Assembly (NCBI RefSeq): GCF_018780185.1
Contig: NZ_JADMJX010000256.1
Span: 1-34,516 of the forward strand
DNA: 34,516 nt
Origin: Rhizobacter sp.
GTDB lineage: Bacteria > Pseudomonadota > Gammaproteobacteria > Burkholderiales > Burkholderiaceae_C
Reading direction: 5' to 3'
Position numbers and translations under genes: made by a program
The notes under the pieces: model-generated
Databases searched by the model: none
What the model was told of the DNA's origin: nothing
What the model saw: the letters and a program-made list of their open reading frames with translations, nothing else
Part shown: piece after piece, positions 8,713-16,811 of the stretch
Numbering within the stretch: position 1 is the stretch's first letter
Layout: each line of letters opens with the position of its first letter

Positions 8713-10004
8713 ACACGATCAGAACGCGATTGCTGTTGGCGTTGCTGGGGATGCTGGTGCTCGTCGCCCTGGTGATGGGCGTGGTGACCTACCGCAACGT
8801 GCTGACCGAAACCGAAGCCCTGTTCGACTACCAGCTGAAGCAGATGGCACTCTCGCTGCGTGACCAGGGCGAGATCGACGCCAACCAGGCCGACGCGCTG
8901 GCCGACGAACAGTTCGACTTCGTGGTGCAGATCTGGACCATGGACGGCCGCAGCATCTACGCCACCCGCAACCACCGCGCCTTGCCCAGCCGGGCGCTGC
9001 TGGGCTTTGCCGACGTGCCGGTCGAGGGCCAGACTTGGCGCACCTTCAGCGTGGCCACGCCGGGGCGGGTGATCCAGGTGGCGCAGCCGGTGGGCATTCG
9101 CCAGCGGCTCGCGGCCAACGCGGCGCTGCGCAGCGTGATGCCGCTCTTGCTGCTGGCGCCGGTGATGGCGTTGATGGCCTGGTGGCTGGCCTCGCTGACG
9201 CTCGCGCCGCTGCGCCGGGTGGTGGCCGAGGTGCGCTCGCGCGACGAGCAGTTGCTTCAGCCGCTCACCGAGCAAGGCCTGCCCGATGACGTGTCGCCCC
9301 TGGTCAGTGCGCTCAACGGCCTGCTGCAGCGCCTGGGCCAGACCTTGGAGACGCAGCGCGCGTTTCTGTCGGATGCCGCCCACGAGTTGCGCTCGCCGCT
9401 GACCGCGCTCAAGCTGCAGATCGGCTCGCTGAAGCGGGCACCCGATGAAGCGGCACGCACCGAGGCGATTGCGGTGTTGTCCGACGGCATCGACCGCGCC
9501 GCGCGCATCGTCGAGCAGCTGCTGACGCTGGCCCGCAGCGAGCCGGGCGCGCAGCCCGCCGTGATGGAGCCACTGGACCTGAACGAAGTGGTGCGCCAGG
9601 CCGTGGCCGACACCGTGCCCTATGCGCTCTCGCGCGGCAGCGAGTTCGTGTTGCACGCCGACGCGCCGGTGAGTGTGCGTGGCGACAAGCTGGGCCTGGC
9701 CGTGCTGGTGCGCAACCTGGCCGACAACGCGGTGCGCTATTCACCCAAAGGCTCACGCATCGAGCTGCGGGTCTTCAACGACGACGGCGTGCCCACGCTG
9801 CAGGTCGACGATACCGGGCCCGGCATCCCGCCTTCGGAGCGCAAGCGGGTGTTCGACCGCTTCTACCGCCGCGCGGCCGGCGGCGAAGAGGGCACGGGCC
9901 TCGGCCTCGCCATCGTCAAGAGCGTGGCCGAGCGGCATGGGGCGTCGGTGGTGCTGGGCGACTCGCCCCTCGGTGGCTTGCGCGTGACCGTGCGCTTCGC
10001 CTGA
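8709..10004 (+). CDS. Sensor histidine kinase (QseC/TctE-like)
   Basis: 431 aa; two TM segments, H-box AFLSDAAHELRSPLTALKLQI, N-box NLADNAVRYSPKGS, G-boxes DDTGPGIPP and GEEGTGLGLAIVK. ATGA overlap with the response regulator. Confidence 0.95.
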   Translation: MNTIRTRLLLALLGMLVLVALVMGVVTYRNVLTETEALFDYQLKQMALSLRDQGEIDANQADALADEQFDFVVQIWTMDGRSIYATRNHRALPSRALLGFADVPVEGQTWRTFSVATPGRVIQVAQPVGIRQRLAANAALRSVMPLLLLAPVMALMAWWLASLTLAPLRRVVAEVRSRDEQLLQPLTEQGLPDDVSPLVSALNGLLQRLGQTLETQRAFLSDAAHELRSPLTALKLQIGSLKRAPDEAARTEAIAVLSDGIDRAARIVEQLLTLARSEPGAQPAVMEPLDLNEVVRQAVADTVPYALSRGSEFVLHADAPVSVRGDKLGLAVLVRNLADNAVRYSPKGSRIELRVFNDDGVPTLQVDDTGPGIPPSERKRVFDRFYRRAAGGEEGTGLGLAIVKSVAERHGASVVLGDSPLGGLRVTVRFA

Positions 10005-10018
10005 ACCGGTGTGCTCAA

Positions 10019-11203
10019 TCAGCCCGTGCGGCACAGCGCCGCCACCAGGTCCGACTGCGTGATGATGCCCACCAGCCGCCGCTCGGCGTCGATGATCGGG
10101 ATGTGGTGGTGCCCGGTGTCGGCAAACAGCGGCACCAGCTCGCTGAGCGGCCGCTCGGCACTGGCCACACGCACCTGCCGCACCATGATCTGGCCCACCA
10201 CCTCGGGTTTGTCGGAGTGGCTGGTGGGTGTCGCGCGGATCAGCGTGCGCAGCCGCTCGGCCCAGCCGTGGTGCAGGTCGAGGTCGGCGTGGCGCATGAA
10301 GTCGGCCAGGGTCACGATGCCCACCACGCGCTGCACCTTGTCGATCACCGGCAGCGCCTTGATGCGTTTCTCGCGCAGCAGCGCCCAGGCCTCTTCGAGC
10401 GAGGTGCCGAACTGCACCGTCACCAGGTGGCGCGACATGATGTCGGCGCAGCGCAGCGTGCCCAGGCGGCGCTGGTAGGCCTCGATCTCGGTTTGCGAGA
10501 GCAGGCTTTGCAGCTCGTCGCGGCTCACGTCGAGCACCTGGTTGTGGCGGGCCAGCACGGCGTCGAGGTCGGCCTCGCTGAAGGCTGGCGCGAGCTTGGT
10601 TTCCGTCGCCACCGAGCGCTGCCCGTGCGGGTAGCGCCGCCCGGTGGCGTTGTTGAAGGCGATGCCCACCGCCACCAGCAGCAGCGAATTGGCCAGCACC
10701 GGCATCAAGGCAAACGAGGGGTCGTGCACGCCCGTCAGCACCACCAACAAGGCACTCGCCCCGCCCGGTGGGTGCAGGCAACGCAAGGCAAACATGGCGG
10801 CGATGCCCAGGCCGACCGCGAGCGCCGCCACCCACGGCGAGCTGCCGAAGGCGAGCACGCAGATGATTCCCACCAAGGCAGAGACCGTGTTGCCGCCCAC
10901 CACCGCCCAGGGTTGCGCCAGCGGGCTGGCCGGCAGGCCGAACACCAGCACCGCGCTGGCGCCGATGGGCGCCACCAGCCAGATCGAGCCGGTGGCGTGG
11001 GACGGGAACAAGTGGCCCAGCAGCGCGGTCAGCAAGATGCCCAGCGCCGCCCCGGCAGCGACCCGCCAGCGCTCCTGCGCGTCGACCGTCAGGCGCGCGG
11101 GCAGCAGGTCTTGCAGCCAGGCGGGTGGGGTCAGGCGGGGTGAGGGGTGCGCCTCATCGGGCGCCGGGTCGGGGCTGGGCATGCGTGGGGAGCAGCAGGG
11201 CAC
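10019..11203 (-). CDS. HPP family membrane protein with C-terminal tandem CBS domains
   Basis: HPP-like segment (LVAPIGASAVLVFGLPASPLAQPWAVVGGNTVSALVG; LHPPGGASALL) and CBS repeats (ALPVIDKVQRVVGIVTLADFMRH; HIPIIDAERRLVGIITQSDLVAAL). The start may be at an internal Met. Confidence 0.9.
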   Translation of the reverse strand: MPCCSPRMPSPDPAPDEAHPSPRLTPPAWLQDLLPARLTVDAQERWRVAAGAALGILLTALLGHLFPSHATGSIWLVAPIGASAVLVFGLPASPLAQPWAVVGGNTVSALVGIICVLAFGSSPWVAALAVGLGIAAMFALRCLHPPGGASALLVVLTGVHDPSFALMPVLANSLLLVAVGIAFNNATGRRYPHGQRSVATETKLAPAFSEADLDAVLARHNQVLDVSRDELQSLLSQTEIEAYQRRLGTLRCADIMSRHLVTVQFGTSLEEAWALLREKRIKALPVIDKVQRVVGIVTLADFMRHADLDLHHGWAERLRTLIRATPTSHSDKPEVVGQIMVRQVRVASAERPLSELVPLFADTGHHHIPIIDAERRLVGIITQSDLVAALCRTG

Positions 11204-11286
11204 AAGGCAAGGGGCGCCATTGTGCAGGGCTCACGTTCACGGTGTGCGCGTGGGGGCAGCGGCACATGACGCGCCGCTGCTTGGGC

Positions 11287-12441
11287 TCAGCGTGTGGCTT
11301 CTTTCACCATGTTGCGCGCGATCACCACCTGCTGGATCTGGCTCGTGCCCTCGTACAGGCGGAACAGGCGCACGTCGCGGTAGAAGCGCTCCATCGAATG
11401 CTCGGCGATGTAGCCCGAGCCGCCGAGGATCTGCACGCCGCGGTCGGCCACGCGGCCCACCATCTCCGAGGCAAACAGCTTGCAGCACGAGGCTTCGGTC
11501 GAGTGCGGCAGGCCCTGGTCGCGCTTGCGGGCGGCGTCGAGCACCATGCACTCGGCAGCGTAGAGCTCGGTCTTGCTGTCGGCCAGCATCGCCTGCACGA
11601 GCTGGAACTCGGCGATGGGCTGGCCGAACTGCTTGCGTTCCATCGCGTACTGCAACGCGTCGGCCAGCACGCGCTTGGCCACGCCCACGCAGATGGCGGC
11701 GATGTGGATGCGCCCCTTGTCGAGCACCTTCATCGCGGTGTAGAAGCCCTTGCCCTCGACACCGCCGATCAGGTTGGCAGCGGGCACACGGCAGTTGTCG
11801 AAGATCACGTCGCAGGTGTGGGCGCCTTTCTGGCCCATCTTCTTGTCGCGCTTGCCGAGCGTGATGCCGGGGGACTTGGCGTCGACGATGAAGGCCGAGA
11901 TGCCCGAAGCGCCTTTCTTGGCCGGGTCGGTGCGCGCCATCAGCGTGAAGATGCCGGCTTGCGGTGCGTTGGTGATGAAGCGCTTGGTGCCGTTGACGAC
12001 GTAATGGTCACCGTCCTTGATGGCGGTGGTGCGCAGCGAAGCCGAGTCGGAGCCCGAGTCGGGCTCGGTCAGCGCAAACGAGGCCATCAGCTCGCCGGTG
12101 GCCATCAGCGGCAGGTATCGGGCCTTTTGCTCGGGCGTGCCGTCCATCAGGATGCCCTGCGAGCCGATGCCCACCGTGGTGCCAAACACCGAGCGAAAGG
12201 CGGGCGAGGTCTGGCCCATCTCGAACATGGCCAGCACCTCTTCTTCCATCGTCAGCTCCAAGCCGCCGAAGGCCTCGGGGATGGTCAGCCCGAACAGCCC
12301 GAGCTCGCGCATCTCTTGCACGATGGCGGGCGGAATCTCGTCGGTCTCGGACACCTCGTGTTCGGCGGGCACCAGGCGCTCGCGCACAAAGCGGCTCACG
12401 CTGTCGAGAAGGGCGGTCAGGGTTTCTTGGTCGCGGATCAT
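11287..12441 (-). CDS. Acyl-CoA dehydrogenase family protein
   Basis: 384 aa; FGLTIPEAFGGLELTMEEEV, ASFALTEPDSGSDSASLRTTA, QILGGSGYIAEHSMERFYRDVRLFRLYEGTSQIQQVVIARNM. Confidence 0.94.
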   Translation of the reverse strand: MIRDQETLTALLDSVSRFVRERLVPAEHEVSETDEIPPAIVQEMRELGLFGLTIPEAFGGLELTMEEEVLAMFEMGQTSPAFRSVFGTTVGIGSQGILMDGTPEQKARYLPLMATGELMASFALTEPDSGSDSASLRTTAIKDGDHYVVNGTKRFITNAPQAGIFTLMARTDPAKKGASGISAFIVDAKSPGITLGKRDKKMGQKGAHTCDVIFDNCRVPAANLIGGVEGKGFYTAMKVLDKGRIHIAAICVGVAKRVLADALQYAMERKQFGQPIAEFQLVQAMLADSKTELYAAECMVLDAARKRDQGLPHSTEASCCKLFASEMVGRVADRGVQILGGSGYIAEHSMERFYRDVRLFRLYEGTSQIQQVVIARNMVKEATR

Positions 12442-12521
12442 GGTGTTCGGAAGGGGTTTGAGAGGTGGAGCCGGAGGGAGAAAATCCGCAATTTTTGCAT
12501 GGCCGTCTTAATCGACGAATT

Positions 12522-13568
12522 TCATTCGACGGGCTGTGCCGCTTGCCGCAGCTGCGCGCCCAGCGCGCCGAAGCGCCTGCGGTACTGCGCGGGCGTGAGG
12601 GTGACCTTGCGGCGAAACAGGCGGCCGAAGAAGCTTGCGTCCTGGTAGCCCACCTCGAAGGCGACAGCCTCCACCGGCAGGTCGCTCGACTCGAGCATCT
12701 GCTTGGCTTCTTCGAGCCGCAGGGTGTGGATGTATTCGAGCGGCGGCATGCCGGTGGCCTGAGTGAAGCGGCGCTTGAAGCTGCGCTCGGGCAGGCCCGA
12801 GAGTGCCACCATTTGCGCCACCGGTGACTCGACGCGGTAGTTCGATGCCGCCCACAGCTGGCAGCGGGCGATCAGCTCGTCGGCCGCGCGCGGGCCGCGG
12901 CTGAGCGAGGCATAGGCCTGCGCGCTGGTGCCGTTGAGATCGAGCAGGTTGATGCGCGCGACCTGCATCGCGTCTTCGGGTGAGGCAAAGCGTGCGATCA
13001 GCGCCAGCACCAGCATGTGCCACGCCACGCCGCTGCCGGCCATGATGATGCGCTGGCCGGTGCCGGCCACCACCAGGCCGCGCTCGGCGTGCCAGCGGGT
13101 GCGCGGGTACTCGCGTGCAAGCAGGTCGCAGTAGGCCCAGTGCGAGGTGGCGTCGTGGCCGTCGAGCAGGCCAGTGCGCGCGAGCAGCAGCGCGCCCGAG
13201 CAGGCCGAGGCGAGCGTGCCGCCGGCGTCGAACACACCGCGCATCCAGGCCACCTCGCGTTCGTAGAGGCCGTCGAGCGGCGTGCCGGGCGGGATCATCA
13301 GGTCGGTCACCACCGCGACGTCGGGCCGCGGGCAATCGGCAAAGCTCGCGTCGGGCGTGATGCGCACGCCGTTGCCGCCCTCGAAGGGCTGGCCGTCGGC
13401 GCTCACCACCAGCGCGCGAAAGGGCGAGGGCGTGTCGGGCCCGCCATGCAGCATCTGCCAGTCGCGCCGGGTGCTGTTGAGCGCGTCGTAGAAACCGTAG
13501 AGCGTGGCGGCGCTGACGGCAGGCGTGCCCAGCAGGGCCACGGTGATGGGGGGGTTGTGAAAGCTCAT
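12522..13568 (-). CDS. GlxA family transcriptional regulator (DJ-1/PfpI-like domain + AraC HTH)
   Basis: 348 aa; N-terminal amidase-like domain (ACSGALLLARTGLLDGHDATSHWAY) and AraC HTH (PLEYIHTLRLEEAKQMLESSDLPVEAVAFEVGYQDASFFGRLFRRKVTLTPAQYRRRF). Confidence 0.92.
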   Translation of the reverse strand: MSFHNPPITVALLGTPAVSAATLYGFYDALNSTRRDWQMLHGGPDTPSPFRALVVSADGQPFEGGNGVRITPDASFADCPRPDVAVVTDLMIPPGTPLDGLYEREVAWMRGVFDAGGTLASACSGALLLARTGLLDGHDATSHWAYCDLLAREYPRTRWHAERGLVVAGTGQRIIMAGSGVAWHMLVLALIARFASPEDAMQVARINLLDLNGTSAQAYASLSRGPRAADELIARCQLWAASNYRVESPVAQMVALSGLPERSFKRRFTQATGMPPLEYIHTLRLEEAKQMLESSDLPVEAVAFEVGYQDASFFGRLFRRKVTLTPAQYRRRFGALGAQLRQAAQPVE

Positions 13569-13724
13569 CAGAAAACCTCTGTGCTTCGCACTCCGGTATT
13601 GGCACTTGGGTCAGGCCGGCTTGCTCATGGCATGTTTGGCCGGGTTTTGGCGCGATCGACTCTAGTGTGATTTGCGCTGCCGCACCACCATCCATCTCCT
13701 CGACATCTTGCTCATGGAGCTTTC

Positions 13725-14486
13725 ATGCCTACCCCGATCGACATTCTTCTCGACCCTGTTTCGCTGTGCCTGATGGGCATGTTCGTTGGCCTCATGCTGT
13801 GGGAGCGCCTGGCCCCGGGCCGAGCGTTGCCCAAGGTGCGTGGCTGGCTGCCGCGAGCGCTGGTGGCCGTCACGGCCTACCTGATGCTGTCGTCTTACCT
13901 GCCGCTGCTGTGGGCTGACACGCTGGCGCCGATCCAGCTGTTCGACCTGTCGGGCTGGCCCACCGCCGCCGCTGCCGTTTGCGGCGTGCTGGTCTACGAA
14001 CTGCTGGGCTACGCCTACCACCGCAGCATGCACACCTTCACGCCGATGTGGCGGCTGCTGCACCAGATGCACCACAGCGCCGAGCGGCAAGACGCGGCCA
14101 GCGCCTTCTGGTTCAGCCCCTTCGACATGATCGGCTGGACGCTCGTGATGAGCCTGGCCTTCGGCGTGATCGGCCTGCCGCCCGCAGCCGCCACGCCAGC
14201 CATCCTGTTCATCAGCTTCCTCGCGATCTTCCAGCACGCCAATGTGCGCACCCCGCGCTGGCTGGGCTACTTCGTGCAGCGGCCCGAGAGCCACTCGCTG
14301 CACCACGAGCGCGGCGTGCACCGCGACAACTACTCTGACCTGCCGGTGTTCGACATGCTCTTCGGCACCTTCCGCAACCCGGCGCACTACGCCACCAGCA
14401 CCGGCTTCTGGCAAGGCGCGTCATCGCGTGTGGGCGACATGCTGCTGCTGCGCGACGTGTCCACCCAACCGGCCGACCGCCACTGA
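13725..14486 (+). CDS. Sterol desaturase / fatty acid hydroxylase family protein
   Basis: 253 aa membrane protein with His-box set HRSMH, HQMHH, HSLHH. Confidence 0.88.
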   Translation: MPTPIDILLDPVSLCLMGMFVGLMLWERLAPGRALPKVRGWLPRALVAVTAYLMLSSYLPLLWADTLAPIQLFDLSGWPTAAAAVCGVLVYELLGYAYHRSMHTFTPMWRLLHQMHHSAERQDAASAFWFSPFDMIGWTLVMSLAFGVIGLPPAAATPAILFISFLAIFQHANVRTPRWLGYFVQRPESHSLHHERGVHRDNYSDLPVFDMLFGTFRNPAHYATSTGFWQGASSRVGDMLLLRDVSTQPADRH

Positions 14487-14511
14487 CTTTTGTTTCAAAG
14501 GAGACCACCAC

Positions 14512-15849
14512 ATGAACATGATCGACTCCACCGGCCACCAGCTGTCGGGTGCGACCCCCCAAAGCCTGGCCGCCTACGACCAGGCCGCACGCGAGCTGCT
14601 GTGCATGGTCGACGACCCGGCCGCCAGCGTGGCGCGCGCCATCGAAGCCAGCCCCGAGATGACGATGGCGCATGTGCTGCAAGCCTGGCTGCACCTGCTG
14701 GGCACCGAGCCCGAAGGCATTGCCGTGGCGCGCGCCGCCTGCGACGCTGCCGCCGCACTGCCGGCCAATGACCGCGAGCGGCGCCACCTGGGCGCGGCCC
14801 AGGCGCTGACCCAAGGCCGCTGGCGCGAGGCCGCACAGCGCCTCGAAGACCTGAGCTTGCGCTACCCGCTCGACACGCTGGCGCTGCAAGCCGGCCACCA
14901 GGTCGACTTCTTCCGCGGTGACAGCCGCATGCTGCGCGACCGCATCGCCCGTGTGCTGCCGGCCTGGGACGCCTCCATCCCCGGCTGGCACGCCGTGCTG
15001 GGCATGCACGCCTTCGGCCTCGAAGAAACCGGCGACTACGCGCAGGCCGAATCGCAAGGGCAACGCAGTGTCGAGCTGGAGCCGCGCGACAGCTGGGGCT
15101 GGCATGCGGTGGCGCACGTGCACGAGATGCGCAACCAGCCGCGCGAAGGCATCGCGTGGCTGCAGCCCAACAGCGCCATCTGGTCGCAAGGCAGCTTCCT
15201 GGGCACGCACAACTGGTGGCACCTCGCCTTGTGCCACCTGGAACTGGACGACCACGCGCAGGTGCTCAAGCTCTACGACCAGGCGATCGGCGGCACCGGC
15301 TCCTCGGTGGTGCTCGACATGATCGACGCCAGCGCCATGTTGTGGCGCCTGCACCTGCGCGGTGTCGACGTGGGCGACCGCTGGCAACCCCTGGCCGACC
15401 GCTGGTTGCCGCTGGCGCGTGCGGGCAACTATGCGTTCAACGATTTCCACGCCATGCTGGCCTTCGTGGGCGCGGACCGCAGCGCGGCGCAACAGGCGGT
15501 GTTCGAGTCGCAGCAGCGGGCAATGCAGAGCGAGATCGACAACGCACTCTTCACCCGCGAGGTGGGTCACCCTGCGGCGCGCGCGGTGCAGGCTTTCGGG
15601 CATGGCGACTTCAACTCGGCAGTCACCTTGTTGCGCGCGATCCGCCACCAGGCACACCGCTTCGGTGGCAGCCACGCGCAACGCGACCTGCTCGACCTCA
15701 CGCTGATCGAGGCCGCCATGCGCAGCGGCGACCGGGCTCTCGCGCGTGGCCTGGCATTCGAGCGTGCGGTGCTGCGCCCGCGCAGCCCGTTGGCGCAGCG
15801 GCTGGTGAGCCGCGCCCAGGCCTTGCACGGGGCAGGCGTGCCCGGCTAG
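14512..15849 (+). CDS. Tetratricopeptide repeat protein, TTC38-like
   Basis: 445 aa after trimming the ORF to MNMIDSTGHQ, preceded by AAAGGAGA RBS. TPR-like helices; GWHAVLGMHAFGLEETGDYAQAESQGQRSVELEPRDSWGWHAVAHVHEM resembles the TTC38 family. Confidence 0.8.
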   Translation: MNMIDSTGHQLSGATPQSLAAYDQAARELLCMVDDPAASVARAIEASPEMTMAHVLQAWLHLLGTEPEGIAVARAACDAAAALPANDRERRHLGAAQALTQGRWREAAQRLEDLSLRYPLDTLALQAGHQVDFFRGDSRMLRDRIARVLPAWDASIPGWHAVLGMHAFGLEETGDYAQAESQGQRSVELEPRDSWGWHAVAHVHEMRNQPREGIAWLQPNSAIWSQGSFLGTHNWWHLALCHLELDDHAQVLKLYDQAIGGTGSSVVLDMIDASAMLWRLHLRGVDVGDRWQPLADRWLPLARAGNYAFNDFHAMLAFVGADRSAAQQAVFESQQRAMQSEIDNALFTREVGHPAARAVQAFGHGDFNSAVTLLRAIRHQAHRFGGSHAQRDLLDLTLIEAAMRSGDRALARGLAFERAVLRPRSPLAQRLVSRAQALHGAGVPG

Positions 15850-16313
15850 GTCTCGACCCAGAGGCGGTGTGGTCCGGGCCCGAGGGCGGCCAGTGTGTCG
15901 AGCGGGTTGCGCAAGCGACAGCGGTCGATCGACAGGCAGCCGCAGCCGATGCAGTCGTCGAGCGTGTCGCGCAGCTTCTTGAGCTGGTCGATGCGCTGGT
16001 CGAGGTCGGCCCGCCACGCCGCCGAGAGCCGGCTCCAGTCGGCCCGGCCGGGTGCGGCACCGGCAGGCAGTGCCTGCAAGGCCACGCCGATGTCGGCGAG
16101 CGCGATGCCCACACGCTGCGCCACCCGGATGAAAGCCACGCGTCGCAACACCTCGCGCGGGTACCGCCGTTGGTTGCCGGCCGTGCGGCTGCTGCTGATC
16201 AACCCCTGCGCTTCGTAGAAGTGCAGGGTGGACACCGGCACGCCACTGCGGCGTGCCACCTCGCCCACGCTGAGGGTGAGTGAGATTCCTGCCTGTTCCA
16301 GTGAGTTTTTCAT
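15846..16313 (-). CDS. soxR: Redox-sensitive transcriptional activator SoxR (MerR family)
   Basis: MerR HTH (LSVGEVARRSGVPVSTLHFYEAQGLISSSRTAGNQRRYPREVLRRVAFIRVAQRVG) and the CX2CXCX5C [2Fe-2S] motif (CIGCGCLSIDRC). Confidence 0.95.
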   Translation of the reverse strand: MKNSLEQAGISLTLSVGEVARRSGVPVSTLHFYEAQGLISSSRTAGNQRRYPREVLRRVAFIRVAQRVGIALADIGVALQALPAGAAPGRADWSRLSAAWRADLDQRIDQLKKLRDTLDDCIGCGCLSIDRCRLRNPLDTLAALGPGPHRLWVET

Positions 16314-16323
16314 GCGGCACCCC

Positions 16324-16354
16324 TTGACCTCAACTTTACTTGAGGTCTGACACT
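16324..16354 (+). promoter_or_regulatory. SoxR-type promoter/operator: -35 TTGACC, 19-bp spacer, -10 GACACT, with palindrome CCTCAACTTTACTTGAGG (16328-16345)
   Basis: Close to the E. coli soxS SoxR box CCTCAAGTTAACTTGAGG; the long 19-bp spacer is typical of MerR-family activated promoters. Oriented toward the gene at 16400. Confidence 0.85.
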
Positions 16355-16399
16355 GCGCCGTGCGTGGGGCCGTCCCACGCGCAGCCACACGGAAACCTC

Positions 16400-16738
16400 A
16401 TGACCCACATCTCTCCCACCGCATCCGCCGCTTCGGTCTTCCGCATCGACCAGTTCGTCGTGCCGGCCCAGGCCTTGCCGCAGTTCAGCCAGGCGGTTCA
16501 GCGCATCCATCACACGCTCGCAAGCCAACCGGGCTGCCGGCAGAGCCTCGTGCTCACGCGAAGCGCGGACCCAGGCCAGGTGCGTTTGCTCACCCTGGTC
16601 GAGTGGGCCAGTGCGAGCGACATGGCAGCGGCCAAGGCCGTGGTGCAAAGGCAGTACAGCGAAGAAGGCTTTGACCCACCGGCCTTCATGCGCGAACTGG
16701 GTGTGCAGGCCGATCTGGGGGTTTACAGCCCGGCTTGA
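16400..16738 (+). CDS. Small antibiotic biosynthesis monooxygenase (ABM)-domain protein
   Basis: 112 aa; ferredoxin-like ABM pattern (RIDQFVVPAQALPQFSQAVQRIHHTLASQPGCRQSLVLTRS...VRLLTLVEWASASDMAAAKAVVQ). Confidence 0.75.
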   Translation: MTHISPTASAASVFRIDQFVVPAQALPQFSQAVQRIHHTLASQPGCRQSLVLTRSADPGQVRLLTLVEWASASDMAAAKAVVQRQYSEEGFDPPAFMRELGVQADLGVYSPA

Positions 16739-16811
16739 GCGCTTGCGAAGGCCGCGCACTGGTTTACGCTTGCGCTCCGGGCCGACCCAGGCCGCTACTT
16801 GGAGAACTTGA

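Noticed and set aside
12508-13695. 395-aa minus-strand ORF overlapping the GlxA gene in another frame
   Set aside because: The alternative frame contains the full DJ-1/AraC signature; this one is Arg/Ala-rich shadow sequence.
14212-16320. 702-aa minus-strand ORF
   Set aside because: Antisense to the sterol desaturase and TTC38-like genes and overlapping soxR; composition typical of GC-driven shadow ORFs.
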